Shown here one piece after another: positions 1 through 10,485 of a stretch of 64,000 nucleotides of DNA. The stretch lies in assembly GCF_000428765.1 (NCBI RefSeq), contig NZ_AUAO01000003.1, positions 186,001 through 250,000 of the forward strand, in the 5' to 3' direction. The DNA is from Brevundimonas aveniformis DSM 17977. GTDB lineage: Bacteria > Pseudomonadota > Alphaproteobacteria > Caulobacterales > Caulobacteraceae. The number at the start of each line of letters is the position of its first letter. Within the stretch, counting starts at the first letter, position 1. Made by a program: the position numbers and the translations under genes. The notes beneath the pieces are model-generated. The model was not told the DNA's origin. It saw nothing but the letters and a program-made list of their open reading frames with translations, and did not search any database.

Positions 1-1959
1 ACCGAGCTGCCGTATCAGGTGAACAAGGCAACGCTGCAAGAGCGGATTGCTGAGCTGGTACGTGAAAAGCGGGTCGAGGGCGTTTCTGACGTGCGCGACG
101 AATCCGACCGCCACGGCATGCGTGTCGTGGTCGAGTTGAAGCGCGATGCGTCGGGCGATGTGGTGCTGAACCAGCTCTATCGTTTCACCGCCCTGCAAAG
201 CTCATTCGGCGTCAACATGCTGGCGCTGAACCGTGGCCGTCCTGAGCAGATGGGTCTGCGGACTCTGCTGGAGCTGTTCCTGGATCATCGCGAAGAGGTG
301 GTGATCCGGCGTACCAAGTTCGAACTGGCCAAGGCGCGGGATCGCGGGCACGTGCTGGTTGGTCTGGGCCTGGCGGTGGCGAACATCGACGAGGTCGTGG
401 CCCTGATCCGTGCCGCCAAGGACCCGGCCGAGGCCCGCGAACAGCTTCAGGCCAAGGTCTGGCCGGTCGGGGACATGATGGCCCTGATCGAACTTATCGC
501 CGACCCGCGCTCGGTCGTGGTCGAGGGCGACAAGCTGCGTTTCACCGATGAGCAGGCTCGCGCCATCCTGGCCCTGACGCTGAGCCGTCTGACGGGCCTG
601 GGCCGTGACGAGATCTTCGAGGAAGCGCGTGAGGTCGCTGCTGATATTCAGGAACGACTGACCCTGCTTTCGGACCGGGCAAACATCCTGGCGGTGGTTC
701 GTGAAGACCTGATGCGCGTGCGGGCCGAGTTCGCCGTGCCGCGTCGTTCGGAATTCGTCGAGGGCGATTTCGAGCTGGAAGACGAAGACCTGATCCCGCG
801 CGAGGACATGGTGGTGACCGTTACCCACGGCGGCTACGTCAAGCGCACGGCCCTGGCCGACTATCGGACGCAGCATCGCGGCGGCAAGGGCAAGTCCGGC
901 ATGCGGATGAAGGATGAAGATGCCGTGGTTGGTGTCTTCTCGGCGTCGACCCATACGCCGGTGCTGTTCTTCGCGACCAACGGCAAGGCCTACAAGCTCA
1001 AGGTCTGGAGGCTCCCCCTCGGGGCGGCCAATGCGCGCGGCAAGGCGTTTGTGAACCTGCTGCCGATTGAGCCGGGCGACTCCATTATGAACGTGCTGCC
1101 GCTGCCGGAAGATGAGGCGACCTGGGACAGCTATGACATCATGTTCGCCACCAAGTCCGGCGACGTGCGACGCAACAAGCTGTCGGACTTCGCCAGCGTC
1201 AACCGGGCCGGCAAGATCGCGATGGATCTGGAAGACGGCGACTCGATGGTCGGCGTGTCCCTGTGCACGGCCGAAGATGATGTGATGCTGACGACGGCGC
1301 TAGGTCGGGCGATCCGGTTCAAGGCTGACGATGTGCGGGTCTTCAAGGGCCGCAAGTCGACCGGCGTGCGGGGTGTTCGCCTGCAAGCCAATGACGAGGT
1401 CATTTCCATGGCCGTGCTCGGTCGCTTCGAGGCGACGCCCGAGGAACGCAACGCCTACGTCAAGCACGCCAACGCCATGCGTCGGGCGCTAGGCGAGGGC
1501 GAGGATGAGGTGGCCGCGACCGACGAAGCCGACGACGCCGGCGAGGATGCTGTCCTGTCGGTCGAGCGGATCGCCGAAATGGGGGCTGCCGAACAGTTCA
1601 TTCTCACAATCACTGAGACGGGCTTTGGCAAGCGGTCCTCGGCCTATGAGTACCGGCGCACGGGACGCGGCGGGCAGGGGCTGACGGCGCATGGTCTGGG
1701 CGGTCGCGCCGGTGACCGACTGGCGGCCAGTTTCCCGGTCGAGGAAAGCGATGACCTGATGCTGGTAACGTCGGGCGGTCAGATGATCCGCACGCCGGTC
1801 GATCAGATCCGCATCGTCGGACGCACCAGCCAGGGCGTCACCGTCTTCCGCACGGCCGAGGGTGAAAGGGTCGTGTCGGTTGAGCGCCTGCCGGACTCGG
1901 GAGAGGAAGGCGGCGACGAGGGCGAAACGACGCCAACCGAGACAGACGGCGAGGCGTGA
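1..1959 (+). CDS. gyrA: DNA gyrase subunit A, 3' part (5' end outside window)
   Basis: Breakage-reunion subunit of DNA gyrase, which introduces negative supercoils. The reading frame is open from base 1, so the gene is cut by the window edge. 652 residues remain, starting at about residue 265 in E. coli terms, so the catalytic tyrosine is not visible. The tower and coiled-coil part runs to about base 790. The DNA-wrapping C-terminal beta-pinwheel follows, with a GyrA box QHRGGKGK near 870. This box separates GyrA from ParC. An acidic insert (about 1490-1560) lies between pinwheel blades and the protein ends in an acidic tail. The stop overlaps the next start by four bases (GTGA). Confidence 0.97.
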   Translation, partial: TELPYQVNKATLQERIAELVREKRVEGVSDVRDESDRHGMRVVVELKRDASGDVVLNQLYRFTALQSSFGVNMLALNRGRPEQMGLRTLLELFLDHREEVVIRRTKFELAKARDRGHVLVGLGLAVANIDEVVALIRAAKDPAEAREQLQAKVWPVGDMMALIELIADPRSVVVEGDKLRFTDEQARAILALTLSRLTGLGRDEIFEEAREVAADIQERLTLLSDRANILAVVREDLMRVRAEFAVPRRSEFVEGDFELEDEDLIPREDMVVTVTHGGYVKRTALADYRTQHRGGKGKSGMRMKDEDAVVGVFSASTHTPVLFFATNGKAYKLKVWRLPLGAANARGKAFVNLLPIEPGDSIMNVLPLPEDEATWDSYDIMFATKSGDVRRNKLSDFASVNRAGKIAMDLEDGDSMVGVSLCTAEDDVMLTTALGRAIRFKADDVRVFKGRKSTGVRGVRLQANDEVISMAVLGRFEATPEERNAYVKHANAMRRALGEGEDEVAATDEADDAGEDAVLSVERIAEMGAAEQFILTITETGFGKRSSAYEYRRTGRGGQGLTAHGLGGRAGDRLAASFPVEESDDLMLVTSGGQMIRTPVDQIRIVGRTSQGVTVFRTAEGERVVSVERLPDSGEEGGDEGETTPTETDGEA

Positions 1960-2756
1960 TCGAAACCGTCCACATCGACGGCGCGCCGGCGACTGTTGAG
2001 GGGCTGATGCCGGCGGTGGTGTCGGGCTACGGGGCCTTCACCTCGTTCCAGCATGAGCCGGGCGGGGTGCGAGGCCTGGGGCTACACCTGGCGCGATTGG
2101 GACGCTCGGCGTCGGAGTTGTTCGGCCACAGCGTGCCGGACGAGCGTGTTCGTGCCTTCCTGCGAACGGCGCTGGAGGGCTTGGAGGGTCGCGCGACGGT
2201 TCGGGTTCAACTCTTCCTGCCGGCGATTTCGGTCCGCAGACCCGAAGCCTTGGGTCGGCCCAGTGTGTTGATCCGTGTGGCCGCTCCGCTCGGGGCCTTA
2301 CGCGGACCCCTGCGCCTACAGAGCCAGGCCTATGAGCGCGAGGCCCCGCACTTGAAGCACGCCGGGACGTTTGGGCTGGTGCGTGCCATGCGTGCGGCTC
2401 GGGCGGCCAATTTTGATGATGCCCTGTTCGTCACACCTGATCGGCTGATCAGTGAAGGGTCGATCTGGAACATCGGTTTCATCGAAGGGCAGACGGTCGT
2501 TTGGCCGCGCGCACCGATGCTGGCGGGAACCTGTCAGGCCCTGATACAGCACGGCCTGGAGGCGGTTGGCCTGAATAGTGAAACGCGACCGGTTCGTCTG
2601 GCGGAGGTGGGGGCGTTCGACGGCGCTTTCATCTGCAATAGCGCCACGCCGGCCGCGCCGGTTTCGGCGATTGATGACCAGCGACTGGACACCGCCCCCG
2701 GCATGATTGATCGGCTGGAAGCCGCGTGGATGACCAATCCCGTCGAGGCCATCTAG
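1956..2756 (+). CDS. Class IV aminotransferase family protein (PLP-dependent)
   Basis: 266-residue fold-type IV PLP enzyme related to branched-chain aminotransferase, D-amino-acid transaminase and aminodeoxychorismate lyase. The likely PLP lysine is in PHLKHAG (about residue 133). It is followed by the family pattern in which an Asp-Asp-Ala-Leu stretch precedes ISEGSIWNIGF. That Glu-Gly-Ser-x-x-Asn region contacts PLP phosphate. The GTG start overlaps the gyrA stop (GTGA), which suggests translational coupling. The substrate cannot be read from the sequence: 4-amino-4-deoxychorismate lyase (pabC) or a general transaminase are both possible. Confidence 0.85.
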   Translation: MIETVHIDGAPATVEGLMPAVVSGYGAFTSFQHEPGGVRGLGLHLARLGRSASELFGHSVPDERVRAFLRTALEGLEGRATVRVQLFLPAISVRRPEALGRPSVLIRVAAPLGALRGPLRLQSQAYEREAPHLKHAGTFGLVRAMRAARAANFDDALFVTPDRLISEGSIWNIGFIEGQTVVWPRAPMLAGTCQALIQHGLEAVGLNSETRPVRLAEVGAFDGAFICNSATPAAPVSAIDDQRLDTAPGMIDRLEAAWMTNPVEAI

Positions 2757-2812
2757 GCCAAACGCTGATCCGTGCTAGACAGGGCGTACAGGCGATCCAC
2801 CGGAGGACACCT

Positions 2813-3301
2813 TTGCGCATTGGCCTTTATCCGGGGACCTTTGACCCCGTCACCAACGGTCATCTCGACATCATTGGCCGGGCGGTAAAGCTGGTCGACA
2901 AGCTGGTTGTCGGGGTGGCCCGCAACGACGACAAGGGCCCGTTGTTCACGACCAACGAGCGGGTGGAGATGCTGGACGCGGCGGTCGCGCCGCTGAGGAA
3001 CGGGACGATCATCGAGATCCGCCCTTTCGAGAGCCTTCTCATGCATTTTGCCGAAGAGGTGGGTGCCGCCGTCATTATTCGTGGGCTGCGGGCTGTGGCG
3101 GACTTCGAGTACGAGTTCCAGATGACCGCCATGAACCAGAAGCTGAATGACGAGATCGAGACGGTCTTTCTGATGGCCGATCCGCGGCATCAAGCCATTG
3201 CGTCGCGCCTGGTCAAGGAAATCGCCCGCCTGCATGGCGACATCGATGGCTTTGTGCCCCCGGAAATTGCGCGCGCCGTTCGTGCCAAGTTGAAAGTCTG
3301 A
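2813..3301 (+). CDS. coaD: Phosphopantetheine adenylyltransferase
   Basis: Penultimate step of coenzyme A synthesis: ATP plus 4'-phosphopantetheine gives dephospho-CoA. The 162-residue protein matches the usual CoaD length. The nucleotidyltransferase motif GTFDPVTNGH is at residues 8-17, RGLRAVADFEYE is mid-protein, and the C-terminal IASRLVKE corresponds to the ISS-x-x-R region. I chose the TTG start at 2813 because a strong GGAGGA lies 5-6 bases upstream and the product then starts directly at the first beta strand. The longer ATG at 2726 would add 29 unmatched residues and overlap the aminotransferase gene. Confidence 0.95.
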   Translation: MRIGLYPGTFDPVTNGHLDIIGRAVKLVDKLVVGVARNDDKGPLFTTNERVEMLDAAVAPLRNGTIIEIRPFESLLMHFAEEVGAAVIIRGLRAVADFEYEFQMTAMNQKLNDEIETVFLMADPRHQAIASRLVKEIARLHGDIDGFVPPEIARAVRAKLKV

Positions 3302-3304
3302 GTG

Positions 3305-4165
3305 ATGCGTCTTCTTGCCTGCCTGGCGGCGGCTGCCGCCGTGTTCGCCGCGCCCGCCCTGGCACAGTCGTCGGATTGGCGATCGGTGGATCCGAACAAC
3401 CTGTTGGTCATCGACACCACGCGCGGTCGCATTCTGATTGAAATGGTGCCGGAAGCGGCACCAGGTCACGTCGAGCGGATGAGGGTGCTGGCGCGCCAGG
3501 GCTTCTATGACGGCATCACCTTCCATCGGGTGATGACGGGTTTCATGGCCCAGACCGGCGATCCGACGGGAACGGGCGAAGGCGACAGCGGCCTGCCCGA
3601 TCTGACCGCCGAGTTCACGTTTCGGCGCGGATCCGAGCCGGCCTACGTCGAGGTGACGGGGAGCGACCGTGGGTTCATGCGGCCGGCTGGCGTGCAGTTG
3701 GGTGTCTACGGCGTTCTGCCGGTGCAGACACAGCCGGACGGCCAGATGTTCGCCACACGTGATGGACGCGTCGATGCGACGGCCTGGTTCTGCCCGGGTG
3801 TCGTTGGGGCGGCCCGCACGGCTCAGAACATCAACTCCGCCAACAGTCAGTTCTTCATCATGACGGCTTCGAACATGAGCCTGAACGGGGGCTACACAGT
3901 CTGGGGGCGGGTGGTCGGCCCGATGGATGCCGTCAATATGCTGACGGCGGGGGATCCGACCTCGGGCATGGTTCCGGTTGCCCAGCGTGACCGGATGGAA
4001 CGGGTGCGTATCGCATCGGATATTCCAGAGGCGGAGCGTCCGAATGTGCGTGTGATGGATGTCCGGTCCCCTCGTTTTGCCGAGGTTGTCGAGGCGCGTC
4101 GCACGGCACAAGGCGCACGCTTTTCGATCTGTGACCTCAATCCCCCAGCAGAACTGATCGACTGA
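3305..4165 (+). CDS. Exported cyclophilin-type peptidyl-prolyl isomerase
   Basis: 286 residues with an N-terminal signal peptide (Leu/Ala-rich, ending ALAQ at about residue 20) and a cyclophilin domain with FHRVMTGFMAQTGDP (about 75-90) and NSANSQFFIM (about 180). It is predicted to catalyse proline isomerisation during periplasmic protein folding. It is longer than a minimal cyclophilin because of an insert before the Gln-Phe-Phe motif and a C-terminal tail ending in a Cys-containing stretch. The start lies immediately after the coaD stop; a GTG one codon earlier (3302) is an alternative. It is one of two tandem paralogs. Confidence 0.9.
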   Translation: MRLLACLAAAAAVFAAPALAQSSDWRSVDPNNLLVIDTTRGRILIEMVPEAAPGHVERMRVLARQGFYDGITFHRVMTGFMAQTGDPTGTGEGDSGLPDLTAEFTFRRGSEPAYVEVTGSDRGFMRPAGVQLGVYGVLPVQTQPDGQMFATRDGRVDATAWFCPGVVGAARTAQNINSANSQFFIMTASNMSLNGGYTVWGRVVGPMDAVNMLTAGDPTSGMVPVAQRDRMERVRIASDIPEAERPNVRVMDVRSPRFAEVVEARRTAQGARFSICDLNPPAELID

Positions 4166-4180
4166 TCGGGAGACAATGAC

Positions 4181-5080
4181 ATGATGGCGCGCGTTATTCT
4201 TGGGGCGGTGTGTGCATTGGCCCTGCATACGGTGGCTAGCGCGCAGGAGGCCGGCGGCGAGACTCAGACGACGGCTGAGGTTGCCACTGTCCCTGCGGAC
4301 GCCTGGCGCACGGTTCCGGCGGATAACCTGCTGGTTATAGACACGTCGCGCGGCCGCATCCTCGTCGAAATGGCCCCTCAGGTGGCTCCGAACCATGTCG
4401 AGCGGGTTCGTCGGCTCGCCCGCGATGGTTTCTATGACAATCAACGATTCCACAGGGTGATCGACTGGTTCATGGCCCAGACGGGTGACCCGCTGAGCCG
4501 GGGTGCGGATCGGGCGCTGTGGGGTGAGGGGCAAAGCGCCTATCCCGATCTCGCCGCCGAATTCACCTTCCGTCGCGGGCCTGAGATGAGCTTCGCGCCG
4601 GTGTCGCGGCCGATGGGATCGGTGCTGGGCTTCATGGATTCGCTGCCCGTCATCAGCCAGCCCGATGAGCTGATGAGCCAGACCGGTGACGGCAAGGTGC
4701 ATGGCTGGGGCACCTATTGTCCGGGCGTGGCGGGCATGGCGCGCGGCGACGAAAACAACAGTGCCAACAGCCAGTTCTTCATTATGCGTCAGGCCTATCC
4801 GTCGCTGGACAAGCGTTACACGGTCTGGGGACGCGCCGTGGTTGGCCTGGACGTTGTTCGGTCGCTCAACCATGGTACCGATCCGTCCGGGTCAGTGGCC
4901 GAGCCGGACGTGATGACCCAGGTGCGCGTCGCGTCGGACATCCCCGAGGCCGAACGCCCATCGGTGCGGATCTTGTCGACGTCAAGTCAGGCGTTCCGCG
5001 ATCTGGTGGAGCAGGTTCGTGCGGCACGAGGAGCGGACTTCTCGGTTTGCGATATTGATTTGCCGGCGGAGGTTCTGTGA
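4181..5080 (+). CDS. Second exported cyclophilin-type peptidyl-prolyl isomerase
   Basis: 299 residues with a signal peptide (cleavage probably after VASAQ). The cyclophilin domain carries FHRVIDWFMAQTGDP and NSANSQFFIMRQ. It is clearly a tandem paralog of the gene upstream: both contain a DNLLVIDTSRGRI-like strand and both end with an ASDIPEAERP...CD(I/L) tail. A gggaga ribosome-binding site lies about 7 bases before ATG 4181. The stop overlaps the next GTG start (GTGA). It probably acts in the periplasm. Confidence 0.9.
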   Translation: MMARVILGAVCALALHTVASAQEAGGETQTTAEVATVPADAWRTVPADNLLVIDTSRGRILVEMAPQVAPNHVERVRRLARDGFYDNQRFHRVIDWFMAQTGDPLSRGADRALWGEGQSAYPDLAAEFTFRRGPEMSFAPVSRPMGSVLGFMDSLPVISQPDELMSQTGDGKVHGWGTYCPGVAGMARGDENNSANSQFFIMRQAYPSLDKRYTVWGRAVVGLDVVRSLNHGTDPSGSVAEPDVMTQVRVASDIPEAERPSVRILSTSSQAFRDLVEQVRAARGADFSVCDIDLPAEVL

Positions 5081-5388
5081 GCGACCTTGACCTGGATATT
5101 CGGGATGAAGCGAAGAACAAGAGATACGCCCTGACCGTCGATGGCGAGACGGCAGTGGTGACCTACAATCTCATCCAGGGCGGTCTGATGGTGACCGAAA
5201 CCATCGTGCCGATCCCACTCGAAGGTCGAGGCATAGCCAGCCGGATGGCACGCCATGTGCTGGCAGATGTGAAGGGCAGGGGGCTGGTGATTCTGCCGGT
5301 CTGTCCGTTCTTCGCGGCTTATCTGAAGAAGCACCCCGAATGGGCCGATGTGGTTCATCCAACCTACCGGGCGACCTTGGGCCTGTGA
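5077..5388 (+). CDS. Small GNAT-like N-acetyltransferase (YjdJ type)
   Basis: 103 residues. It belongs to the short, single-domain GCN5-related family in which VPIPLEGRGIASRMARHVL forms the acetyl-CoA-binding loop and helix, followed by a strand ILPVCPFFAAYLKKHPEW. This family is shorter than a full GNAT, and its substrates are unknown. The GTG start overlaps the cyclophilin stop by four bases and the gene's own stop overlaps the next GTG, so three genes are likely coupled. Confidence 0.82.
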   Translation: MSDLDLDIRDEAKNKRYALTVDGETAVVTYNLIQGGLMVTETIVPIPLEGRGIASRMARHVLADVKGRGLVILPVCPFFAAYLKKHPEWADVVHPTYRATLGL

Positions 5389-5828
5389 GTGGCCAGGATC
5401 ACACGCTGACCTGGCAGGCGTGGGCGCTGATTTCGGCGGTCTTCGCCGCGCTGACGGCGATCCTGGCCAAGGTCGGCGTGGCCGGCGTGGCACCCGACTT
5501 CGCTACGGTGGTTCGGACCATCGTGATCCTGATCGCCGCGACCGCCATCGCAGGGCTCACCGGTGCCTTCACGCGCGCCGGGGACGTCAGCGCCTCGACC
5601 TATCTCTTTCTGGGCCTGTCAGGATTGGCGACGGCCGCCTCCTGGATCGCCTACAACCGGGCGCTGTCGATCGGCCCGGCGTCCGCCGTGGCCCCGCTGG
5701 AGAAGATCAGCATCGTGCTGGTTGCGGTGCTCGGAACTCTGTTCCTCAAGGAGCATCTGTCCTGGAGGAACTGGCTGGGTGTCGCGTTCATCGCCACCGG
5801 AGCCATTCTCGTCGCCCTTCGGGACTGA
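5385..5828 (+). CDS. EamA-family (DMT) small membrane transporter protein
   Basis: 147 residues holding a single EamA repeat of about five transmembrane helices. Typical DMT exporters have ten helices. The Ala/Leu/Ile-rich helices and the last-helix motif PLEKISIVLVAVLGTLFLKE are characteristic. Such half-size proteins are expected to dimerise. The start is GTG at 5385 in the overlap with the previous stop; upstream codons in the same frame lie inside the acetyltransferase gene. The substrate is unknown. The glnA terminator follows on the opposite strand. Confidence 0.82.
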   Translation: MSGQDHTLTWQAWALISAVFAALTAILAKVGVAGVAPDFATVVRTIVILIAATAIAGLTGAFTRAGDVSASTYLFLGLSGLATAASWIAYNRALSIGPASAVAPLEKISIVLVAVLGTLFLKEHLSWRNWLGVAFIATGAILVALRD

Positions 5829-5830
5829 AA

Positions 5831-5860
5831 CGAAAACGCCCCGACCGATCGGCCGGGGCG
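5831..5860 (-). terminator. Rho-independent terminator of glnA
   Basis: Perfect 7-bp stem CGCCCCG/CGGGGCG (5837-5843 with 5854-5860). Read on the minus strand it is followed by TTTTCGTTTC. It sits directly downstream of glnA and between two convergent genes. Confidence 0.8.
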
Positions 5861-5888
5861 CTTCCCTTGGTAGTTCAGGATTTCCTGA

Positions 5889-7295
5889 TCAGTACTTGTA
5901 ATACATGTCGAATTCGACCGGATGAGGATGGAGCTGAAGTCGCGCCACCTCTTCCATCTTGAGGTCGATATAGGCGTCGATGAAGTCGTCATCCATGACA
6001 CCGCCCTTCTTGAGGAAGGCCCGGTCCTTGTCGAGCGATTCCAGGGCCTCGTGCAGCGAGCCACAGACCTCCGGCACGTTTTTTCGCTCCTGCGGCGGCA
6101 GGTCATAGAGGTTCTTGTCCATCGCCGGGCCGGGGTCGATGCGGTTTTCGATACCGTCCAGGCCGGCCATGAGCAGGGCCACAAAGGTCAGATACGGGTT
6201 GCCCATGGGGTCAGGGAAGCGGGCTTCGATGCGCTTGGCCTTGGGCGAATTGACCCAGGGAATCCGGATCGAGGCCGACCGGTTGCGGGCCGAATAGGCC
6301 AACTTCACCGGAGCTTCGTAGCCCGGCACCAGGCGCTTGTAGGAGTTGGTCGTCGGGTTGGCGAAGGCGTTGATCGCCTTGGCATGCTTGATGATGCCGC
6401 CGATGTACCAGAGGCACATATCCGACAGGCCTGCGTATTTGTCGCCGGCGAACTGAGGCTTACCGGCTTTCCAGATCGACTGGTGGACGTGCATCCCCGA
6501 GCCGTTGTCGCCGAACATCGGCTTGGGCATGAAGGTGGCCGACTTTCCGTAGGCGGCGGCGACATTGTGGATGACGTACTTATAAAGCTGCATCCGGTCG
6601 GCCATGGTCAGCAGATCGGCGAACTTGAGGCCGAGTTCATGCTGGGCAGGTGCAACCTCGTGGTGGTGCTTTTCCGGTTCGAGGCCCAGCTCTCCCATCA
6701 CCGCCAGCATTTCGCCGCGTAGATCCTGGCCGCTGTCGACCGGATTGACCGGGAAGTAGCCGCCCTTGGGGCCGGGGCGATGGCCCAGGTTGCCTTCGGG
6801 GTAGACCTTGGATGTGTTCGATGGCAGCTCGATGGAATCGAAGCTGTAGCCCGTATTCTCGGCCGCTGTTGACCAGCGCACGTCGTCGAAGACGAAGAAC
6901 TCGGCTTCCGGGCCGAAATAGACCGTGTCGCCGACGCCCGCCGACTGGATGTAGGCGAGAGCCTTCTTGGCCATCGAGCGCGGATCGCGGTTGTAGGGTT
7001 CGCCGGTATCCGGGTTCAGCACATCGCAGAACAGGAAGAGCGTGGCCTGCTGATAGAAGGGATCGACATAGGCGGTCGTCAGGTCCGGCTTGAGGAGCAT
7101 GTCGCTCTCATTGATCGCCTTCCATCCGGCGATGGACGACCCGTCGAACATGGTGCCTTCCTCCAGGAAGTCCTCGTCGACCATGCCGATGTCGAAGGTG
7201 ACGTGCTGGAGTTGGCCCTTGGGATCGGTGAAGCGAAGATCAACGTAGCGGATCTCCTCGTCCTTGATCTGTTTGAGAATGCTGGCTGCGTTCAT
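5889..7295 (-). CDS. glnA: Glutamine synthetase, type I
   Basis: ATP-dependent formation of glutamine from glutamate and ammonia, the main ammonium assimilation enzyme. 468 residues, the normal length for GSI-beta dodecamers. Visible features are the N-terminal beta-grasp domain, PGPKGGYFP, the [11 protein letters not shown] metal and glutamate site, the ATP-site region [13 protein letters not shown], and the adenylylation loop NLYDLPPQE near residue 398. The modifiable tyrosine is present, so GlnE-type control is expected. It lies downstream of glnB on the same strand, with a terminator-like hairpin between them. Confidence 0.98.
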   Translation of the reverse strand: MNAASILKQIKDEEIRYVDLRFTDPKGQLQHVTFDIGMVDEDFLEEGTMFDGSSIAGWKAINESDMLLKPDLTTAYVDPFYQQATLFLFCDVLNPDTGEPYNRDPRSMAKKALAYIQSAGVGDTVYFGPEAEFFVFDDVRWSTAAENTGYSFDSIELPSNTSKVYPEGNLGHRPGPKGGYFPVNPVDSGQDLRGEMLAVMGELGLEPEKHHHEVAPAQHELGLKFADLLTMADRMQLYKYVIHNVAAAYGKSATFMPKPMFGDNGSGMHVHQSIWKAGKPQFAGDKYAGLSDMCLWYIGGIIKHAKAINAFANPTTNSYKRLVPGYEAPVKLAYSARNRSASIRIPWVNSPKAKRIEARFPDPMGNPYLTFVALLMAGLDGIENRIDPGPAMDKNLYDLPPQERKNVPEVCGSLHEALESLDKDRAFLKKGGVMDDDFIDAYIDLKMEEVARLQLHPHPVEFDMYYKY

Positions 7296-7324
7296 GTCGG
7301 GGAGGTCCGTCAGCTGGGGAGGAG

Positions 7325-7349
7325 AACGAAAAAGGCCGCCGAAGCGACC
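7325..7349 (-). terminator. Intrinsic terminator/attenuator between glnB and glnA
   Basis: Read on the minus strand: GGTCGC-TTCG-GCGGCC (6-bp stem, one G-U pair, stable TTCG tetraloop; 7334-7349) followed by TTTTTCGTTC. It lies just after the glnB stop and only 29 bp before the glnA ATG. Unless a promoter lies within glnB, glnA transcripts must read through it. Confidence 0.65.
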
Positions 7350-7360
7350 CTGGTGGAAAC

Positions 7361-7774
<414 letters not shown>

Positions 7775-7855
7775 CTACGGTCGATAGCAACGGTCGGTCG
7801 TAGATTGTGACCTCAAGGGCGCGACGATGCAGGTCCCTCGGATGCCGACAGGCAC

Positions 7856-7888
7856 GAAAAAGGCCGGGCGCGTGCGGCACCCGGCCTT
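7856..7888 (-). terminator. Rho-independent terminator of clpX
   Basis: 9-bp stem AAGGCCGGG/CCCGGCCTT (7860-7868 with 7880-7888). On the minus strand it is followed by a run of Ts, immediately after clpX. It separates clpX from glnB. Confidence 0.85.
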
Positions 7889-7911
7889 GATCGGTCAGGT
7901 CGGCGGCGCGA

Positions 7912-9177
<1,266 letters not shown>

Positions 9178-9277
9178 CTTCTCGTCCTACTTACACCGGG
9201 GATTGTCACAAACCGGAACACCCCACGTCTTTCCGGCTCGGTATCGCAGGATACTGGCCGGAAAGTTCTCAAAACAA

Positions 9278-9344
9278 TGACAATGCCTGACCCAATCGTC
9301 CACCCCCAGCGTGCCGGGCCTTGTCCATTCGGGATTCATTGTCA
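9278..9344. repeat. 8-bp inverted repeat in the clpX/cicA intergenic region
   Basis: TGACAATG at 9278-9285 and its exact reverse complement CATTGTCA at 9337-9344 lie in the 180-bp region between the divergent clpX and cicA-like genes. It could be chance, or sites for a regulator shared by both promoters. Confidence 0.3.
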
Positions 9345-9357
9345 GGATAAAGCCTAA

Positions 9358-9981
9358 ATGGAGATTGAACAGGCGGATCGCCAGTCTCGTCCCGTGGTCG
9401 CTTTCGATTTCGACGGGACCCTCACGATTCGCGATAGTTATACGGAATTTCTACGCTGGAACGCCGGCTCCGGAGCCTATCTGGCCGGGCTGATGAGGCT
9501 TGCGCCCGAGCTTATGGCCTATCCCGTGCGGCGAGATCGGGGGCGCCTCAAGGCGGCGGCGACACGCTTGTTCCTGGCGGAGACACCGGTAGAGGTGCTT
9601 GAGGCTGCGGCCGCGCAGTTCTGTGACCGGGTCTGGGATGAATTCATGCGCCCGGACGCCCTGGATTGCTGGCGTGCGTGGGAAAACAAGGGCGTGCAGC
9701 GGGTGATCGTTACCGCGTCTCCACGCCTGACCGTTCAGCCCTTTGCCCGTCGATTGGGGGCGGACGGATTGATCGGAACCGAGCTGGAAGTCCGGCAAGG
9801 CGTGCTGACGGGTGATTTTGCGTCCCCCAACTGTCGCGGGGCTGAAAAGGTAAGGCGGCTCCAGGCAGTCTTTGGCCCGGAGCTCAAATTGGTTGCCGCC
9901 TATGGCGACACCTCGGGCGATACCGAGATGCTGGCCATGGCCGAACATTCAGGGTGGCGTGAATTCGTCAAAAAGCCCTAG
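9358..9981 (+). CDS. cicA: HAD-IB family phosphatase, CicA-like
   Basis: 207 residues of the haloacid dehalogenase superfamily, subclass IB. Motif I is FDFDGTLT (about residues 16-23) with both catalytic aspartates, motif II is the VTASPR serine/threonine, and motif IV is YGDTSGDTEML. A helical cap lies between motifs I and II. In Caulobacter a gene of this family, cicA, lies between clpP and clpX and its dosage affects growth and morphology. The position beside clpX here supports the same name. The substrate is unknown. Confidence 0.8.
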   Translation: MEIEQADRQSRPVVAFDFDGTLTIRDSYTEFLRWNAGSGAYLAGLMRLAPELMAYPVRRDRGRLKAAATRLFLAETPVEVLEAAAAQFCDRVWDEFMRPDALDCWRAWENKGVQRVIVTASPRLTVQPFARRLGADGLIGTELEVRQGVLTGDFASPNCRGAEKVRRLQAVFGPELKLVAAYGDTSGDTEMLAMAEHSGWREFVKKP

Positions 9982-9993
9982 CGGGCGCTCGGG

Positions 9994-10485
9994 CTAGAGA
10001 TCCGCTTCAACCCCGACCGCCACCAGACGATTGCCGGAATAGCGCGCGAAGGCCTGGCCGAACACGCCCTGGCCGCATCCGAATCGGGACCGGACATGAA
10101 GCTGGTTGTCGGCGTCGAGGACGCCGGTGGCCCGAAACTCGGTTTGCTGGCTCAGCAGACCCGCAGCACCGGCTCGGTCCTGGTCGTCGTCGAATCCCCA
10201 GGGCAAGTCGCCCTGGCCGACGAAAACGAATTTCGAGATCACGGCCCCATCGAGAACCGTATAGGTGACGCCGGACAGATCGCGCAGGACGCAGACGCCG
10301 ATAGAGATCCCTCTGGCGCACTGCTCAACTACCGTCAGGCCGGACGGGATGGCGTCAAGCCGTGCGCCCATCCGCACGTCGCCAAAATTGTCCAGGCGGA
10401 GCAGGGTGGGGCAGGTCTGTGCGGTCGCCGTCTGGGCGATCAGGCCAGCCCCCAGAGAGACGACCGGCAGCAGCCATAGCCTCAC
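9994..10485 (-). CDS. Exported protein of unknown function
   Basis: 163 residues with a signal peptide ending TATAQ (about residue 23). The mature part is beta-rich with five cysteines, including CARG, GVC and FGCGQG, so disulfides are likely. I recognise no family. Its ATG overlaps the nfeD stop (ATGA), placing it as the last gene of the SPFH-NfeD operon. That placement suggests an envelope role, but nothing more specific. Confidence 0.75.
   Translation of the reverse strand: MRLWLLPVVSLGAGLIAQTATAQTCPTLLRLDNFGDVRMGARLDAIPSGLTVVEQCARGISIGVCVLRDLSGVTYTVLDGAVISKFVFVGQGDLPWGFDDDQDRAGAAGLLSQQTEFRATGVLDADNQLHVRSRFGCGQGVFGQAFARYSGNRLVAVGVEADL

Noticed and set aside
2753..4873. 706-codon open frame on the minus strand
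   Set aside because: It covers coaD and two cyclophilin genes antisense; His/Arg/Gln-rich composition is typical of a shadow frame.
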